Assembly (NCBI GenBank): GCA_045605765.1
Contig: JAZUQQ010000004.1
Coordinates: forward strand, 172,373 to 236,372
DNA length: 64,000 bases
Source: SIG672 sp045605765
GTDB lineage: Bacteria; Bacillota; Clostridia; Oscillospirales; CAG-272
Reading direction: 5' to 3'
Below the pieces are notes generated by a model. It was not told the DNA's origin. It saw nothing but the letters and a program-made list of their open reading frames with translations, and searched no databases. The first letter of the stretch is position 1. Every line of letters begins with the position of its first letter. Positions 42,123 through 50,287 of this stretch are shown piece after piece. The translations under genes and the position numbers were made by a program.

Positions 42123-43484
42123 TTATTCAGCAAGAATGTCGCCGAGGCTGGTAATTCTCTGAGAAGCGCTCACGATAAGAACGCTGTCTCCCACCCTTAT
42201 GCAGTCCGAGCCCTTTGGAACGAGCGCCTTGTTGTCTCTGACTATGCAGGCAACGAGAATATTCTTTTTAAGGCTGAGCGCATAAAGAGGCTTGTCAATA
42301 AGATCCTTCATTTCGCCGTCCGCCTCGAATTCGAGGACCTCGACCTTTCCACCGACTATCTTATAGAGCGAAAGCACGTTCCCTTCGGCGTTGCTTGCCG
42401 CAAGAGCGCGCACGTATCTGAGTATCTCGTTTATAGTAACGAGCTTCGGTGAAACTATGGTTTCAAGCTCTTTTCCCTTGAACATCGAGAAAAAGTTATC
42501 GCTCGTCACCTTTGCTATGACTTTGTTTACCGATCTTCTGCTCGCATAGAGTGCAGAAAGAATGTTTCCCTCATCAAGACCCGTGAGCGAAACGAACGCG
42601 TCGGTCTTGTCGATACCCTCCTCCGCGAGAAGCTCGTGATCGGACGAATCTCCGTGTAAAACGACTGCCTTCGGGTATTTTTTAGCCATCGCCTCTGCGC
42701 GTTGCTTGTCCTTTTCAACTATTTTAAAGTCAATATTATCTCCGCTGAGCATCTCAGCCAGATAATGAGTTATAGTTCCCGCGCCCGTTATCATAACGCT
42801 CTTTACAGGGTTAAGGTAAAGACCCGCCTTCTTGAACGCCTTGCTTATATCCTTGGGAGCGCCTGTAAAATATAGGTTGTCTCCCTCGTTTATCTCAAAA
42901 TTACCGCCGGGAATAAAGACCTCTCCGTTTCTCTCGACCGCACAAATAAGAACGGTGATGCCGAGCGATGAAAGCTCCATCAGCTTTTTACCGACAAGCA
43001 CGTTGCCCTTAGGCAGACGGCAGGAAACAAGTTCAGCTCTGCCTCTTGCAAATATCTCGACTCCGGTCGCCGACGGAAATCTCAGTACTCGCGCTATCTC
43101 GACAGCCGCCGCGCGCTCGGGATTTATCGTCATTGAAAGTCCGAAATCGTTTTTAAGCTCGTAGAGCTGTCCCGCATACTCGGGATTTCTCACGCGCGCA
43201 ATAGTATTCTTTGCTCCCAGCTTGTGTGCTGCAAGACAGCAAAGAAGATTAAGCTCGTCCGAATCTGCCGTAGCTATGAGAAGATCGCAGTTTTCGATAC
43301 CCACAGAGCGCAAAACCTCAAAGGTCGCGCCGTTTCCGACGTATCCGATAACGTCGTAAGTATTGCTTATTTGTTCAATTACACGAGCATCGGTATCAAT
43401 TACAGTAATGTCGTGTCCTTCGCTTTGAAGCTGTCCTATAAGAGAGACTCCGACCGAGCCTCCTCCTACGAGTGTAATCTGCAT
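42123..43484 (-). CDS. trkA: Potassium transporter regulator TrkA, double RCK
   Basis: The start at 43484 (MQITLVGGG) follows AGGTGGAAAA; the longer frame to 43526 runs into pepD. The 453-residue product has two RCK_N/RCK_C units: GGGSVGVSLIGQL with VIDTDARVI near residue 33, and GAGTITHYLAEM with KDKQRAEAMAKKYP in the second. It binds NAD(H) and gates TrkH. It begins 8 bases after the pepD stop, so pepD-trkA-trkH are co-transcribed. Confidence 0.94.
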   Translation of the reverse strand: MQITLVGGGSVGVSLIGQLQSEGHDITVIDTDARVIEQISNTYDVIGYVGNGATFEVLRSVGIENCDLLIATADSDELNLLCCLAAHKLGAKNTIARVRNPEYAGQLYELKNDFGLSMTINPERAAAVEIARVLRFPSATGVEIFARGRAELVSCRLPKGNVLVGKKLMELSSLGITVLICAVERNGEVFIPGGNFEINEGDNLYFTGAPKDISKAFKKAGLYLNPVKSVMITGAGTITHYLAEMLSGDNIDFKIVEKDKQRAEAMAKKYPKAVVLHGDSSDHELLAEEGIDKTDAFVSLTGLDEGNILSALYASRRSVNKVIAKVTSDNFFSMFKGKELETIVSPKLVTINEILRYVRALAASNAEGNVLSLYKIVGGKVEVLEFEADGEMKDLIDKPLYALSLKKNILVACIVRDNKALVPKGSDCIRVGDSVLIVSASQRITSLGDILAE

Positions 43485-43492
43485 TTTTCCAC

Positions 43493-44935
43493 CTATCCTT
43501 TTATCATATAAAGTACGAGCTTCCAAAAACGCTCGAAGCTTGCCAGATCAAGTCGTTCATCAGGTGAATGAATGTCGAAAATATCGGGACCTATCGCAAT
43601 AGTGTCGCATCCGCCGAGACGCGATATTATCGTTCCGCATTCAAGTCCTGCGTGTATCGCCGCCGTTTTCGGCTCGATTTCAGAGTTTGGAAATAGTTTT
43701 TTATAAGCGTCTATAAATTCTTTTGCAATTCGCGAATCCTTGCAGTAATCCCAAGATTCGTATATACCGCTTATCTCGCTATTTACTGCGAGCGCGTTTC
43801 CGAGGCGTGTGAGAACTCTGAGAAGGGTGTCGTGTTCGGAATTTGACGAGGATCTCGTCTTTATCCACACCTTGATATCATCTTCGTTACTCTCAACCAC
43901 TCCGCAGTTACAAGATGTGCGCACGAGTCCTTCGAAATCTCCCGACATCGCGTAAACTCCGTTAGGCACAAGAGTAAGCAGGCTTATAAGCGTCGAGGTA
44001 TCCTTATAAGTAAGCATTTTATCGCTTATTTTTCCTTTGTCCAGGTAAATTTTGACGCCCTTATCCTCCTTGCATACCTCGTCCGCTATCTCGCGTCTGA
44101 TAATTTCAAGCTCGTCTTCAACCGCGACACGATCCAGCACTGAGATCTCGGCAACACATTCGCGCGCGATGGCATTCTTCATATTTCCGCCCTTTATCGA
44201 CACGAGATTAAAGGGCTTTTTATCATAGAGCTTTGCGAGAACTCTGCCCATCACGCGATTTGCATTCATTCGGCAAGTCGAAATATCGGTTCCCGAATGT
44301 CCACCCATAAGTCCCGAGACAGTAATTTTTATGGGTCTATCGGGGCATTTCACCTTATCGGACGTAAGAGTGTAGCAAACATCTGCGCCACCCGCAGACG
44401 ACACAACGGCAATACCCTCTCCCTCAGAGTCCATATTTATCATTTTGCGAGATCTTACAACCGAGTAATCAAAAGCCTCTGCTCCGAGAAGTGAGGTCTC
44501 CTCGCTCACCGTGAAAAGGCATTCGAGCATTGGCATATCCTCGTCGAGCTCCAAGAGTGCTAGCATCATAGCCACCGCGACCCCGTCGTCGGCGCCGAGA
44601 GTAGTTCCGTCTGCCGATAAAAAGCCGTCTTTGACCCTGAGTTTCAAGGGATCGCGCGTAAAATCGTGGGCAGTCGAGACGTTTTTCTCGCAGACCATAT
44701 CGGTATGACCTTGAAGAAGCACACTCGCCGCGTTTTCATAGCCCTTTCCTGCTTCTCTGCGAACAAATACGTTATTTACCTGATCGCGAATATAGAAAAG
44801 TCCAAGTTTTTCGGCATAATCGCAGATATAATCAGCAATTCCCTCTTCGTTTCCGGAACCGCGCGGTATCGCGCTGATTTCCTCAAAAATTTCAAAAAGT
44901 CTTTTCGGCTCGTAGCCATTTATAATATATTCCAT
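43493..44935 (-). CDS. pepD: Aminoacyl-histidine dipeptidase (peptidase D)
   Basis: The start at 44935 follows TTGGAGACTGTT; an ATG 18 bases earlier lacks a site. The 480-residue M20-family metallopeptidase contains VLLQGHTDMVCEKN (zinc His and Asp), LGADDGVAVAMM (Asp), LFTVSEETSLLGAE (catalytic Glu and zinc Glu) and INMDSEG. The C-terminal lid has GGHSGTDI and HAGLECG. It cleaves dipeptides such as Xaa-His and may supply amino acids to a peptide-fermenting anaerobe. Placement beside trk genes is not explained by a known function. Confidence 0.94.
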   Translation of the reverse strand: MEYIINGYEPKRLFEIFEEISAIPRGSGNEEGIADYICDYAEKLGLFYIRDQVNNVFVRREAGKGYENAASVLLQGHTDMVCEKNVSTAHDFTRDPLKLRVKDGFLSADGTTLGADDGVAVAMMLALLELDEDMPMLECLFTVSEETSLLGAEAFDYSVVRSRKMINMDSEGEGIAVVSSAGGADVCYTLTSDKVKCPDRPIKITVSGLMGGHSGTDISTCRMNANRVMGRVLAKLYDKKPFNLVSIKGGNMKNAIARECVAEISVLDRVAVEDELEIIRREIADEVCKEDKGVKIYLDKGKISDKMLTYKDTSTLISLLTLVPNGVYAMSGDFEGLVRTSCNCGVVESNEDDIKVWIKTRSSSNSEHDTLLRVLTRLGNALAVNSEISGIYESWDYCKDSRIAKEFIDAYKKLFPNSEIEPKTAAIHAGLECGTIISRLGGCDTIAIGPDIFDIHSPDERLDLASFERFWKLVLYMIKG

Positions 44936-44992
44936 AACAGTCTCCAAGGACATTTGTTATATTTATCCCGATATTTCGGGGAATTTTCAAAT

Positions 44993-45901
44993 TCAAAGAG
45001 CGGACACGCCGCATCCTGCCGCAACAAACACTATCGCGAGAACTCCCGACGCAAATCCCACTATCTTACCTTTTTCGCCAAGCTTACCGAACGCGCCGAG
45101 CGAGCCTGCAATAGCAGGAAGAGCTATTCCAACAAATATCATAGTCATCCCCGATACCTGAACTGCGCCCATGGATTTTCCGAGAAGCTCGGACGAGGTC
45201 GCTGACACGTTGGTCATAGCCATAACAAAGGACGACGAAAAAAGTCTGATAACGAGCGCGAGAGTCATGCTATCTGTCGCTATGCGCACCAAAAGTGCGG
45301 CAAATGACATAATAAAAACGGTGGGAAGTGCATAAAAATCAAGCCGCAAAACCGCCGCCATAAGGGAAAGTGCTGTTACTCTAAAAGCGAGATTCTTAAC
45401 TCCCTTGAAGCGCGAATAAATATATCCATCAAAAAGCAGATTTTCGCATATCGCAATGAGCAAAACGAGCATAATAACGATAAAAATTCCGCCTTTTTGG
45501 TCGACTATTGCATAAATATTAAACGAAGTAACCGCAAGATTCGGTGCTATGATGTGAGAAAAAAGGATCGTTGGCATTGAAAGCATAAACGCCGATGCGA
45601 GAACGAGCGCACATCCGATGGTCTCTGTTTTCTTGGGCGGTGAAAATTTAAACGTCGATCGAAATTTGAGTCCCGTCAGCTTTATAAGAATAAAAAGCGA
45701 CACAAGTGAAAATGCACACGCCGCATAAAGCGCCCATACACCGATAATATCGGTTAAAAAACCATATGCACAGGCAAAAAGTACGAGCGAAAAAGTATAT
45801 GCAGTCATTCCGTCGAGTATTTTGAATTTATTTAAATTTTTCTTTTCGAGCTCCTCGTTTGTAATCTCAGAGGAATGTTTGCGCTTTTGTTTTTCCGACA
45901 T
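44993..45901 (-). CDS. Membrane protein resembling CPBP/Abi family, catalytic motif degenerate
   Basis: The start at 45901 gives 302 residues with about eight membrane helices. The segment ENLLFDGYIYSRFKG occupies the place of the CPBP motif EExxFRG, but the second Glu and the Arg are replaced (EN...DG). The helix containing ALVIRLFSSSF may correspond to the His motif of CPBP, also changed. If the relationship is right, the glutamic-type protease activity is probably lost. It lies 57 bases upstream of pepD in the same direction. Confidence 0.65.
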   Translation of the reverse strand: MSEKQKRKHSSEITNEELEKKNLNKFKILDGMTAYTFSLVLFACAYGFLTDIIGVWALYAACAFSLVSLFILIKLTGLKFRSTFKFSPPKKTETIGCALVLASAFMLSMPTILFSHIIAPNLAVTSFNIYAIVDQKGGIFIVIMLVLLIAICENLLFDGYIYSRFKGVKNLAFRVTALSLMAAVLRLDFYALPTVFIMSFAALLVRIATDSMTLALVIRLFSSSFVMAMTNVSATSSELLGKSMGAVQVSGMTMIFVGIALPAIAGSLGAFGKLGEKGKIVGFASGVLAIVFVAAGCGVSAL

Positions 45902-45946
45902 TTGCGTTCTGCCTTTCAAGCACTAATAAATCTAAAAATAAACATA

Positions 45947-45971
45947 GGGGGTTACGGAAAATGTAACCCCC
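45947..45971 (-). terminator. Terminator after rplA
   Basis: On the minus strand GGGGGTTAC, 7-base loop, GTAACCCCC, about 15 bases after the rplA stop, followed by a T-rich stretch (TATGTTTATTTTT). Confidence 0.85.
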
Positions 45972-45986
45972 TTTCGCTTTAATCTA

Positions 45987-46682
45987 TCAACCGAGTTTAG
46001 AATAGTTGACCTTTACACCAGGACCCATGGTCGATGCAACGACACAGCTCTTGATGTACTGTCCCTTTGCAGCCGCAGGCTTAGCCTTGATGATCGCTCC
46101 GAGGAGAGTATCAAAGTTTTCGGAGAGCTTTTCTGCTCCGAAAGAAGCCTTACCGATGGGGCAGTGAATAATATTGGTCTTGTCAAGACGGTACTCGATC
46201 TTACCTGCCTTAGCCTCGTTTACCGCACGTGCGATATCCATTGTAACGGTTCCCGACTTCGGGTTAGGCATAAGACCCTTAGGTCCGAGTACACGACCGA
46301 GACGACCAATTGCACCCATCATATTGGGAGTGGTGATAATAACGTCGAATTCGAACCAGTTTTCTTTCTGGATCTTTTCGATGTATTCGTCAGAACCTGC
46401 GTAATCAGCACCCGCTGCCTTTGCAGCCTCTTCCATCTCGGGCTTGACGAGCGCGAGAACGCGAACTGCCTTGCCGGTTCCGTGAGGAAGAACTACTGCA
46501 CCTCTTACCTGCTGGTCAGCGTGACGCGAGTCAACTCCGAGACGAACATGAACTTCTATAGTTTCATCAAACTTAGCCTTAGCGGTCTGGCAAACGAGCT
46601 CAATAGCGTCTGCTCTGTCATAAAGCTTTGATTTTTCAAACAGCTTTGCGCTGTCCTGATACTTTTTACCTTTTATAGCCAT
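45987..46682 (-). CDS. rplA: 50S ribosomal protein L1
   Basis: 231 residues, normal for L1. The conserved KFDETIEVHVRLGVDSRHADQQVRG block (core VRLGVDSRHADQQ), VVLPHGTGKAVRV, LGPKGLMPNPKSGTVT and the end VVASTMGPGVKVN identify it. L1 binds 23S rRNA at the E-site stalk and in many bacteria represses its own operon. A GAAGGAGGAAA site precedes the ATG. It is the last gene before a terminator. Confidence 0.98.
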   Translation of the reverse strand: MAIKGKKYQDSAKLFEKSKLYDRADAIELVCQTAKAKFDETIEVHVRLGVDSRHADQQVRGAVVLPHGTGKAVRVLALVKPEMEEAAKAAGADYAGSDEYIEKIQKENWFEFDVIITTPNMMGAIGRLGRVLGPKGLMPNPKSGTVTMDIARAVNEAKAGKIEYRLDKTNIIHCPIGKASFGAEKLSENFDTLLGAIIKAKPAAAKGQYIKSCVVASTMGPGVKVNYSKLG

Positions 46683-46699
46683 CGTTAATTTCCTCCTTC

Positions 46700-47125
46700 T
46701 CAGTCAACAACTACGACACCCATGCTGCGTGCCGTGCCTGCGATCATGCTCATTGCAGCTTCAACAGATGCTGCGTTAAGATCGGGCATTTTGAGCTCTG
46801 CGATCTCTCTGAGCTGTGCCTTGGTGATGTTGCCAACCTTGGTCTTGTTGGGAACACCCGATCCCGAATCAAGACCGATAGCCTTCTTGATAAGAACGGC
46901 TGCGGGCGGAGTCTTGGTGATAAAGGTGAACGTGCGGTCTGCATATACCGTGATAACTACGGGAATAATGAGACCTGCCTGTGCCTTGGTACGCTCGTTG
47001 AATTCCTTGGTGAAGTTAGGAATAGAAACGCTGTACTGTCCGAGTGCGGGACCTACGGGCGGACCGGGCATTGCCTTGCCGGCGGGAAGCTGAAGTTTGA
47101 TATAGCCTGCTATTTTCTTTGCCAT
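46700..47125 (-). CDS. rplK: 50S ribosomal protein L11
   Basis: 141 residues. Hallmarks are GYIKLQLPAGKAMPGPPVGPALGQ (core PAGKAMPGPPVGPALGQ), the proline-rich loop, and the C-terminal DLNAASVEAAMSMIAGTARSMG. It binds the GTPase-associated centre of 23S rRNA and couples to the stringent response. A GGAGGTATATTTACT leader precedes the ATG. A hairpin and about 110 bases separate it from nusG upstream. Confidence 0.98.
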   Translation of the reverse strand: MAKKIAGYIKLQLPAGKAMPGPPVGPALGQYSVSIPNFTKEFNERTKAQAGLIIPVVITVYADRTFTFITKTPPAAVLIKKAIGLDSGSGVPNKTKVGNITKAQLREIAELKMPDLNAASVEAAMSMIAGTARSMGVVVVD

Positions 47126-47196
47126 AGTAAATATACCTCCAAATGTGGTTATACGTCGGAAGAATGTAAGAAAAATTTTCTTCCTCCCACATATTC

Positions 47197-47219
47197 GGCG
47201 TAAATATATCTATTACGCC
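47197..47219 (-). promoter_or_regulatory. Hairpin in the nusG-rplK interval
   Basis: GGCGTAA/TTACGCC (7 bp, 9-base loop) lies in the 110-base gap between nusG and rplK. It may be part of the leader of rplK-rplA or of the L1 autoregulatory region. Weak evidence. Confidence 0.35.
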
Positions 47220-47236
47220 ACAAAAATGTTTCGAGA

Positions 47237-47797
47237 TCAAAAAGTGAGTATTTCAAGAGAGTCGGCGTCGATCTCAGCTGCCGTCTCGCGTCCGAACATA
47301 TTCAGCATAACCATAACGCGGGCTTTGTCCTCGGAGATCGAGTTTACGGTTCCTATAAATCCGTTGAACGATCCTGCCGTTACCTTTACGCTGTCTCCAA
47401 CCTTGTAAGGAAGCTCCTTCGTAATGCCGATGCTTACCGCATCCAAAGTTTCAAGTCCCATTTCTGCCACTTCCTTGTCCGAAAGCGGAACAGGTCTTGA
47501 TCCGGGACCCACAAATCCGGTAACGCCGTTTATGTTACGTACGATATGCCACGAAAAGTCGCTCATAATCATCTTTACCATAACGTAGCAAGGGTATATC
47601 TTGATCTCTACCTCTTTGACCGTATCTCCGATCGTCTCTGTAACCTTTTCAACGGGAATACGTATATCGGTTATCATTTCGCCGAGTCCGCGGTTTTCAA
47701 TGATCTTTTCAAGACTACTCTTAACTTTGTTTTCGTATCCCGAGTAAGTATGAACAACATACCATTTAAGCTCAGGCATATATTCGATATCTGACAT
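47237..47797 (-). CDS. nusG: Transcription elongation factor NusG
   Basis: 186 residues. The NGN domain starts at KWYVVHTYSGYENKVK (residues 11-26), followed by PCYVMVKMIMSDFSWHIVRN. The C-terminal KOW domain carries VGDSVKVTAGSFNGFIGTV (core GDSVKVTAGSFNGF). It couples RNA polymerase to ribosomes or Rho. An alternative start at MPELKWYV (residue 7) is possible. It lies between secE and rplK as in most bacteria. Confidence 0.97.
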   Translation of the reverse strand: MSDIEYMPELKWYVVHTYSGYENKVKSSLEKIIENRGLGEMITDIRIPVEKVTETIGDTVKEVEIKIYPCYVMVKMIMSDFSWHIVRNINGVTGFVGPGSRPVPLSDKEVAEMGLETLDAVSIGITKELPYKVGDSVKVTAGSFNGFIGTVNSISEDKARVMVMLNMFGRETAAEIDADSLEILTF

Positions 47798-47881
47798 GAT
47801 TATGATTCACTTACCGTTTCTCCGGCGTGTTTTGCTTTTTAGTCTCTTGCAGCGCCGGACTGCCGGACTTTTGCGTTTTAT

Positions 47882-48172
47882 TTACGCAAACAGATTGCCA
47901 ATGCCGCCTATAAGGCTGACACCTGCGCCGAGTATCGCATCGACAATGCCTATGATAGCTGCAACAACGAGCATAGTAACGATAACTGCAACGGTAGATC
48001 TTACGCTCTGTTTACCGGCATACCAAGTAATCTTCTTGCGCTCGGCAAATACGCTGCGAAGGAATCCGGCTGAATTGGTTTTCTTAGCCTTCTTAGCCTT
48101 CTTAGCTTCTTTGGATTTTTTTACTGCCGTTTCGTCGGTTTCGGCTTTGGTTTTGATTTCTTTCTCTGCCAT
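47882..48172 (-). CDS. secE: Preprotein translocase subunit SecE
   Basis: 96 residues, with a Lys/Ala-rich cytosolic lead (KKSKEAKKAKKAKK), the conserved amphipathic segment SVFAERKKITWYAGKQSV (about 40-57) and one membrane helix (about 58-82). It stabilises the SecYEG channel. The start has an AGGAGGTTTTAAA site. It sits between rpmG and nusG as expected. Confidence 0.93.
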   Translation of the reverse strand: MAEKEIKTKAETDETAVKKSKEAKKAKKAKKTNSAGFLRSVFAERKKITWYAGKQSVRSTVAVIVTMLVVAAIIGIVDAILGAGVSLIGGIGNLFA

Positions 48173-48183
48173 TTTAAAACCTC

Positions 48184-48333
48184 CTACTTCGATTCCTTAT
48201 GCAAAGTGTGCTTTCTGCAAAAACGGCAATACTTATTCATTTCGAGTCTATCCGGGTCATTCTTCTTGTTCTTCATAGTATTGTAGTTTCTCTGCTTGCA
48301 TTCACTGCATACCATTGTGATTTTTACTCTCAA
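48184..48333 (-). CDS. rpmG: 50S ribosomal protein L33
   Basis: 49 residues, starting at TTG 48333 behind GGAGGTGCCGAC. The frame reads (L/M)RVKITMVCSECKQRN, then KNKKNDPDRLEMNKYC and FCRKHTLHKESK, the zinc-binding C+ form of L33 (CX2C and CX2C). It is below the usual size cut-off for automated ORF calls. It opens the secE-nusG-rplKA operon. Confidence 0.95.
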   Translation of the reverse strand: MRVKITMVCSECKQRNYNTMKNKKNDPDRLEMNKYCRFCRKHTLHKESK

Positions 48334-48348
48334 GTCGGCACCTCCTAA

Positions 48349-48420
48349 TTAGTTTTGAGCCTTTCGCAGTCGGTCAGAGTTTTTACCGACACACACGAGG
48401 AGTTTCTCGTACGAGCTCAT
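48349..48420 (-). CDS. Possible 23-residue leader peptide before rpmG
   Basis: An ATG at 48420 follows GGGAGGTAAAATCT, a strong site, and opens a 23-codon frame (MSSYEKLLVCV... ending RLRKAQN) that stops at TAA 48349, 15 bases before the rpmG TTG start and just before its own AGGAGG. It lies on the same transcript as rpmG. It may be a small protein or a translated leader that couples to rpmG. No homologue recognised. Confidence 0.45.
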   Translation of the reverse strand: MSSYEKLLVCVGKNSDRLRKAQN

Positions 48421-48512
48421 AGATTTTACCTCCCTCAAACGGAGCTTTAAGCGGTCTGATCCGCGCTCTTTGCATCCCGGAATGCTCAAAATTTATGCGC
48501 AAAAAAATAGAC

Positions 48513-48526
48513 CCTCTCCGCAGAGG
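48513..48526 (-). promoter_or_regulatory. Hairpin plus T-run directly after the ribosomal operon promoter
   Basis: Minus strand CCTCT-GCGG-AGAGG followed by GTCTATTTTTTT, starting at about +1 to +5 of the predicted transcript. It resembles a small intrinsic terminator and could attenuate or set initial transcript release. Stem is only 5-6 bp, so the call is tentative. Confidence 0.4.
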
Positions 48527-48533
48527 TATAACG

Positions 48534-48562
48534 AGTTTACCACATTCAAGACGATTTGTCAA
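48534..48562 (-). promoter_or_regulatory. Promoter of rpmG-secE-nusG-rplK-rplA
   Basis: Minus strand TTGACA (48562-48557), 17 bases, TAAACT (48539-48534). The interval 48421-48775 holds only this divergent promoter, the leader hairpin and the opposing promoter at 48684; no gene is seen in it. Confidence 0.88.
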
Positions 48563-48683
48563 TAGTTTTTTTGAAATTTTTGCCCGATTTTCTAAGTTTC
48601 GGACAACACCTATCACTTTTCAACATTTTTCGCACAAAAAACCGCCCGAAAATAATTTAATGTACATTTTTTCAAAATTCCTG

Positions 48684-48712
48684 TTGACAGGGTGGAAATA
48701 ATATTATATAAT
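48684..48712 (+). promoter_or_regulatory. Perfect-consensus promoter upstream of the 48776 gene and cdaA
   Basis: TTGACA (48684-48689), 17 bases, TATAAT (48707-48712). Confidence 0.92.
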
Positions 48713-48775
48713 GTAAACTAATAAAAGATTGCTATTTATCGGCTTCGAAGTTTTGAAAAGGAGAGAAAGCCTTAT

Positions 48776-49297
48776 ATGCAGTGGACCTTCATAATTCCTA
48801 TGATATTACTTGCCGCGGGCTGTGTGGCTGTTCTTATTTTTTCTGTGCGCGAATCTTATCGTAACACTACGAGAGATATTGATCTAACATCGGAAAATAT
48901 CCGCAATCTCGTCCTCTCATACATCGATATATACGACCGTATGTACGCACTCGTCTTTTTCTTCGGAAACAGTTCTTCCGAAGATAAAGCTGAATTTGCG
49001 ATTCCGGAAAACGCAAATATGCAAGAGCTTTACGATATAAATTCTCAAATAGATTTCCAGATCTCACTGCTTTGTGAAAAGGCATCAAAGAGCGATTCTT
49101 TTATGAAGGAAAGGGGCACATCGGTCAAAAAGCTTTACGCAGAGATCGAAGCACACGAAAGTAACTTCTTCACTTCAACCGCCCTCTTTAACGAACGCGT
49201 AGCTTGTGCGAAACACTACTCCTCGTTTAAGCTCTCAAAATATGTCCTAAAAAAACTGGAACCTTGCATACACAAAGAAATAGTTTTTGAAAAATAA
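48776..49297 (+). CDS. Membrane-anchored helical protein (possibly LemA-like)
   Basis: 173 residues with an N-terminal membrane helix (TFIIPMILLAAGCVAVLIFSV) and a cytosolic or extracytoplasmic helical domain. The C-terminal stretch ALFNERVACAKHYSSFKLSKYVLKKLEP recalls the YN-x-x-V-x-x-Y-N / P-x-x-x-A segment of LemA proteins, but the match is loose. It shares a promoter region with cdaA, 96 bases downstream, so co-expression with the c-di-AMP synthase is likely. Function unknown. Confidence 0.72.
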   Translation: MQWTFIIPMILLAAGCVAVLIFSVRESYRNTTRDIDLTSENIRNLVLSYIDIYDRMYALVFFFGNSSSEDKAEFAIPENANMQELYDINSQIDFQISLLCEKASKSDSFMKERGTSVKKLYAEIEAHESNFFTSTALFNERVACAKHYSSFKLSKYVLKKLEPCIHKEIVFEK

Positions 49298-49393
49298 TAG
49301 GATTTAATAAGAATCTTTCGCATAAAATAACTCACGACCGAGCAAAATCGGCAAGGCGTACAACGCCTGACTAACTTCGGAGACAAATAAGAT

Positions 49394-50248
49394 ATGAAAG
49401 AACTTTTAACATCATATTGGGAAATAATAAAAGCGATAACAATAAAGGACTTTTTCGACATAGCCCTAGTCGCCGCACTGCTTTACGTAGGAATAACCTT
49501 CCTGCGTGAAAGAAGAGCTGGAAAACTTGCGATCGGCGTAGGAGTTCTTATCGTTTTTCAGTTCGTGTGTCGGTTCTTCAACCTGACCACAGTAACGTTT
49601 TTACTGGAATATTTCTTCCAGTTCGGATTCATTGTCCTTTTCATTATTTTCCAGCCCGAGCTCAGATCAGCTCTTGAAAAGGTTGGAAGCGAACCTATGA
49701 GGGGATTCAAAAACATTGCAGACTCGAAAAACCAGCAAAAGATTACCGAAGCCATCAAGGAGATCTGCGATGCCGCTTGCACTATGTCAAGTGAAAAAAC
49801 GGGTGCTCTCATAGTAATAGAACGTTCAACCAAGCTCGGAGATTATATAAAGAGCGGAACGGTCGTTGATGCAGAGCTTTCCGACTTTGCCATAAGAAAC
49901 ATTTTCTTCAAAGGCGCTCCCCTTCACGACGGAGCGGCAATAATAAGAGACGGACGTCTTTATGCTGCGGGTTGTTTCCTTCCCCTTTCACAAAGAGAAG
50001 ATATTCTAAAAGACCTTGGCACCAGACACAGAGCGGCACTTGGTATCAGCGAGAACAGTGACGCACTCGTTATAGTTGTCAGCGAAGAAACGGGAATTAT
50101 TTCTACCGTAGTTGACGGCACTCTTAAACGCGGTTATGATTATCCCTCTCTTAAAAACGAGCTCAACCGCATACTTATGCACACAGAGTCTGCTAGCCCT
50201 GTCAAAACAGGCGGCGCTAAGATAAAGAAGATATTCCGCAAAAAATAA
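49394..50248 (+). CDS. cdaA: Diadenylate cyclase (c-di-AMP synthase)
   Basis: 284 residues. Three N-terminal membrane helices (about 21-36, 43-60, 67-86) precede the DAC catalytic domain. The essential DGA (residues 179-181, HDGAAII) and RHR (211-213, GTRHRAALG) motifs are intact. It condenses two ATP into c-di-AMP, which in Firmicutes regulates K+ and osmolyte transport and wall homeostasis. It is followed by its usual partner ybbR (cdaR); glmM, the frequent third gene, is not here. Confidence 0.97.
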   Translation: MKELLTSYWEIIKAITIKDFFDIALVAALLYVGITFLRERRAGKLAIGVGVLIVFQFVCRFFNLTTVTFLLEYFFQFGFIVLFIIFQPELRSALEKVGSEPMRGFKNIADSKNQQKITEAIKEICDAACTMSSEKTGALIVIERSTKLGDYIKSGTVVDAELSDFAIRNIFFKGAPLHDGAAIIRDGRLYAAGCFLPLSQREDILKDLGTRHRAALGISENSDALVIVVSEETGIISTVVDGTLKRGYDYPSLKNELNRILMHTESASPVKTGGAKIKKIFRKK

Positions 50249-50287
50249 TTTACAGCTTTCATGACTTGTCCGTTCGGAGGTGGCATT

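Noticed and set aside
48334..48775. tRNA-Trp gene often found before secE in Firmicutes
   Set aside because: No cloverleaf or T-arm GTTCGA-type sequence was found on either strand.
49298..49393. Riboswitch or small RNA in front of cdaA
   Set aside because: Only one short hairpin (AGGCGT-ACA-ACGCCT) is present and no known riboswitch pattern.
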